Source of the DNA: Pseudorasbora parva | Taxonomy: Eukaryota > Chordata > Actinopteri > Cypriniformes > Gobionidae | Direction of reading: 5' to 3' | DNA length: 64,000 bases | NCBI RefSeq assembly: GCF_024679245.1 | Contig: NC_090177.1 | Span: 20,051,950-20,115,949, forward strand | Shown here: piece after piece, positions 62,106 through 64,000 of the stretch | How the letters are laid out: each line of letters opens with the position of its first letter | How positions within the stretch are numbered: position 1 is the first letter of the stretch | Translations under genes and position numbers: made by a program | Notes under the pieces: model-generated | Database searches by the model: none | What the model was told of the DNA's origin: nothing | The model's input: only the letters and a program-made list of their open reading frames with translations

Positions 62106-62667
62106 TTAAGAAGTCTTTTAAACTGTGGGACTGCAACATTGTATCAGTGGGTGTGTAATCTGTGGATGTAGGTGTGAATTTTAGTTGGTTGTTGTTATTT
62201 TTGTTGTTGTTGTTGTTTTTAAAATGAATTTGCCAAATAGACATAGAAAAATGGTGGGATGGAGGACCGAAGCTCTATCAGCCATTTTCAGCACATTGTG
62301 TCCTAATGCTTTGATGCTGATCCCATGGCCAAGGACATCATCTTTAATGGTCAGACTCTGAACAGCTGCAGTCTCGCTATTGGCCAGTGTTGCACAAATT
62401 AAAAATGCTTTCTCTCTGAACATATAGTTTGATTTGTGTTTTATTATATTCAGATTATAATGTCAGTCATACCACATTAACTTGCAGTTCATTTATAAAA
62501 CATTTACAGACAGATGACATTACGGTTAATATTGAGCTGAATGAAAACAATTTTCAGACACATACTAAAGATTTGAACTCTAAAGCTTTGCTTAATATAA
62601 ATCGTTAATATGGTTGAAGTCCAAACAAAAAACATATGCAGAAAACTCCTTATGATATTAGCATTAG

Positions 62668-62830
62668 CAAGGCAAGTTTATTTGTAGCACATTTTTACCC
62701 AATGGCAATTCAAAGTACTTTACCTAGAAATTAATTAACATATGCATATGATAACATATACATAAGAAATAAGAATACCATGTAAGAATTAAAAATAATA
62801 ACAAGGATAATTAAAAAAGTTGTGAAGAGA
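62668..62830 (-). repeat. L2-type LINE 3' tail
   Basis: GCAAGTTTATTTGTAGCACA and CCCAATGGCAATTCAAAGTA match the 3' tail of the LINE at 54849-56044. No coding part is attached. Confidence 0.7.
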
Positions 62831-62984
62831 ATAAACAATCACTGCTTTTTCTTGCTGGTGATATAAAAATAAACAACATTGTTAATACTGAAATTATGCC
62901 AATTGTGTTATTTATTGTTATATGGTTGGTATACTGTCTAAATGAAAATGACAGAACATGAATCTCTTTTTGTTATTATATAGC

Positions 62985-63640
62985 TAAAAGTATTGGCAGT
63001 GACACTTTTGGATTTTTTCACGTTTCTATGGTATACTGGAAAACAATGAAAAGCATTTTAAAGGATTTTGATTTGCCAAAAAATGCAATATACACAAAGA
63101 GTCAATATTTTCATTGTTGACCCTTCTTCTTCATAAACTCTTCTATTTGCTCTGGTATGCTCGATATTAGCTTCTGTGCCAAATCTTGACTGGTGGCAGT
63201 CCATTCTTGCCTTATTAGTGCTGGGAGTTGATCACAATTTGTGGGCTTCTGCTTGTCCACTCATCTTGTGAGGATTGACCTCAGGTTGTCTACGGGTAGT
63301 TGTCTGTAAGAGAGTCCATTCCCTTGGATGAAAAGCAACCCCACTTATGGATTGTCTAAGGATGCTTAACTTTTTGCACAACACAGGTCTCATGGCACTG
63401 TTCAGCTTTTCTTCTCCGGACAATCAATTTTCCATTTGTCCCAAACAGTCGGAAGGGGGCTCATCAGGAAAAATAACTTTGCATTAGTCTTTTGCTGTCC
63501 AGTCCTTATACTTTTCTGCAGAATTTGAGTCTTTGATGTTTTTAATGTTAAGAAGTAATGACTTTGTTGCCCTTCTTGACACGGGGCCATTGTCCAAAAG
63601 TCTTCGCCTCACACCCACCTGATGCCAAAATTGAGCAAGC
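62985..63640 (-). pseudogene. Degenerate Tc1/mariner transposase fragment
   Basis: In shifting - strand frames the sequence reads LFGTNGKLIV and WGCFSSKGMDSL-like pieces, as in the catalytic core of Tc1-type transposases. There are several stops and frame changes. The left border TAGCTAAAAGTATTGGCAGT near 62982 looks like a Tc1-type terminus. Borders are approximate. Confidence 0.6.
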
Positions 63641-63679
63641 TATACACTAATGATTATTGGATATTTCAAACTTTTTTAA

Positions 63680-64000
63680 CAAATCAAAAACTAAAAAATT
63701 GAGCTTGCAAAATTATTCGTCCCCCTTAAGTTAATACTTTGTAGCGCCACCTTTTGCTGCGATTACAGCTGAAAGTCGCTTGGGGTATGTCTCTATCAGT
63801 TTTGCACATCGAGAGACTAAAATTTTTGCCCATTCCTCCTTGCAGAACAGCTTGAGCTCAGTGAGGTTGGATGGAGAGCATTTGTGAACAGCAGTTTTCA
63901 GTTCTTTCCACAGATTCTCGATTGGATTCAGGTCTGGACTTTCACTTGGCCATTCTAACACCTGGATATGTTTATTTTTGAACCATTTCATTGTAGATTT
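63680..64000 (-). pseudogene. Tc1/mariner transposase C terminus, cut by window end
   Basis: The - strand encodes [20 protein letters not shown] followed by a frame to KGGATKY and a stop at 63731-63733. [11 protein letters not shown] surrounds the third catalytic acidic residue (E) of Tc1-type DD34E transposases. This frame is unbroken as far as the window edge, so the copy is better kept than its neighbour. It is a different family from the neighbour, as the C-terminal sequences differ. Confidence 0.8.

Overview
The window looks like nuclear DNA of a ray-finned fish, most likely a cyprinid (zebrafish/carp group). The basis is short vertebrate exons with consensus splice sites, a high density of fish-type DNA transposons (hAT, Tc1/mariner, Harbinger-like MITEs) and L2-type LINE tails, and the gene order dip2b / tmprss12-like / scn8a, which recalls human 12q13 (DIP2B, TMPRSS12, SCN8A). 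Species cannot be fixed from the sequence alone.

Layout. (1) 1-17913, + strand: 36 exons of dip2b (disco-interacting protein 2 homolog B), covering all but roughly the first 90-100 residues. The exons join in one frame to a stop at 17911. Several introns carry DNA transposons; one intron is of GC-AG type. (2) About 17.9-24.3 kb: 3' UTR and intergenic DNA with microsatellites, small palindromes and hAT-type elements nested in each other. (3) 24306-31835: a complete BEL/Pao LTR retrotransposon with 788-bp LTRs, a 5-bp target duplication, a primer-binding site matching the tRNA-Tyr 3' end and one uninterrupted 1953-codon gag-pol frame. It looks recent. (4) 31.8-35.2 kb: older repeat debris including a hAT terminus and a tRNA-derived block. 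(5) 35202-38942, - strand: two tandem trypsin-like serine protease genes. The upstream copy (38942-36935) is complete with an intact triad. The downstream copy (36190-35202) keeps splice sites and frame but has Ser in place of catalytic His and of catalytic Asp, and its last exon was not found. (6) From about 39.6 kb to the end, + strand: 5' end of scn8a (voltage-gated sodium channel Nav1.6 alpha): likely 5' UTR exon(s), first coding exon (46724-47055) and second coding exon (61053-61171). The second intron begins with ATATCCTTT, a U12-type AT-AC donor. The introns are full of transposons.

The host genes do not form a pathway; this is ordinary vertebrate gene-plus-repeat landscape. The tmprss12-like gene and scn8a are head to head, about 0.7-1.7 kb apart. 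I found no convincing wholly new system. The best leads are the degenerate protease paralogue, the apparently intact BEL element, an inverted duplication at 51.0/53.3 kb, and the unusual splice junctions.
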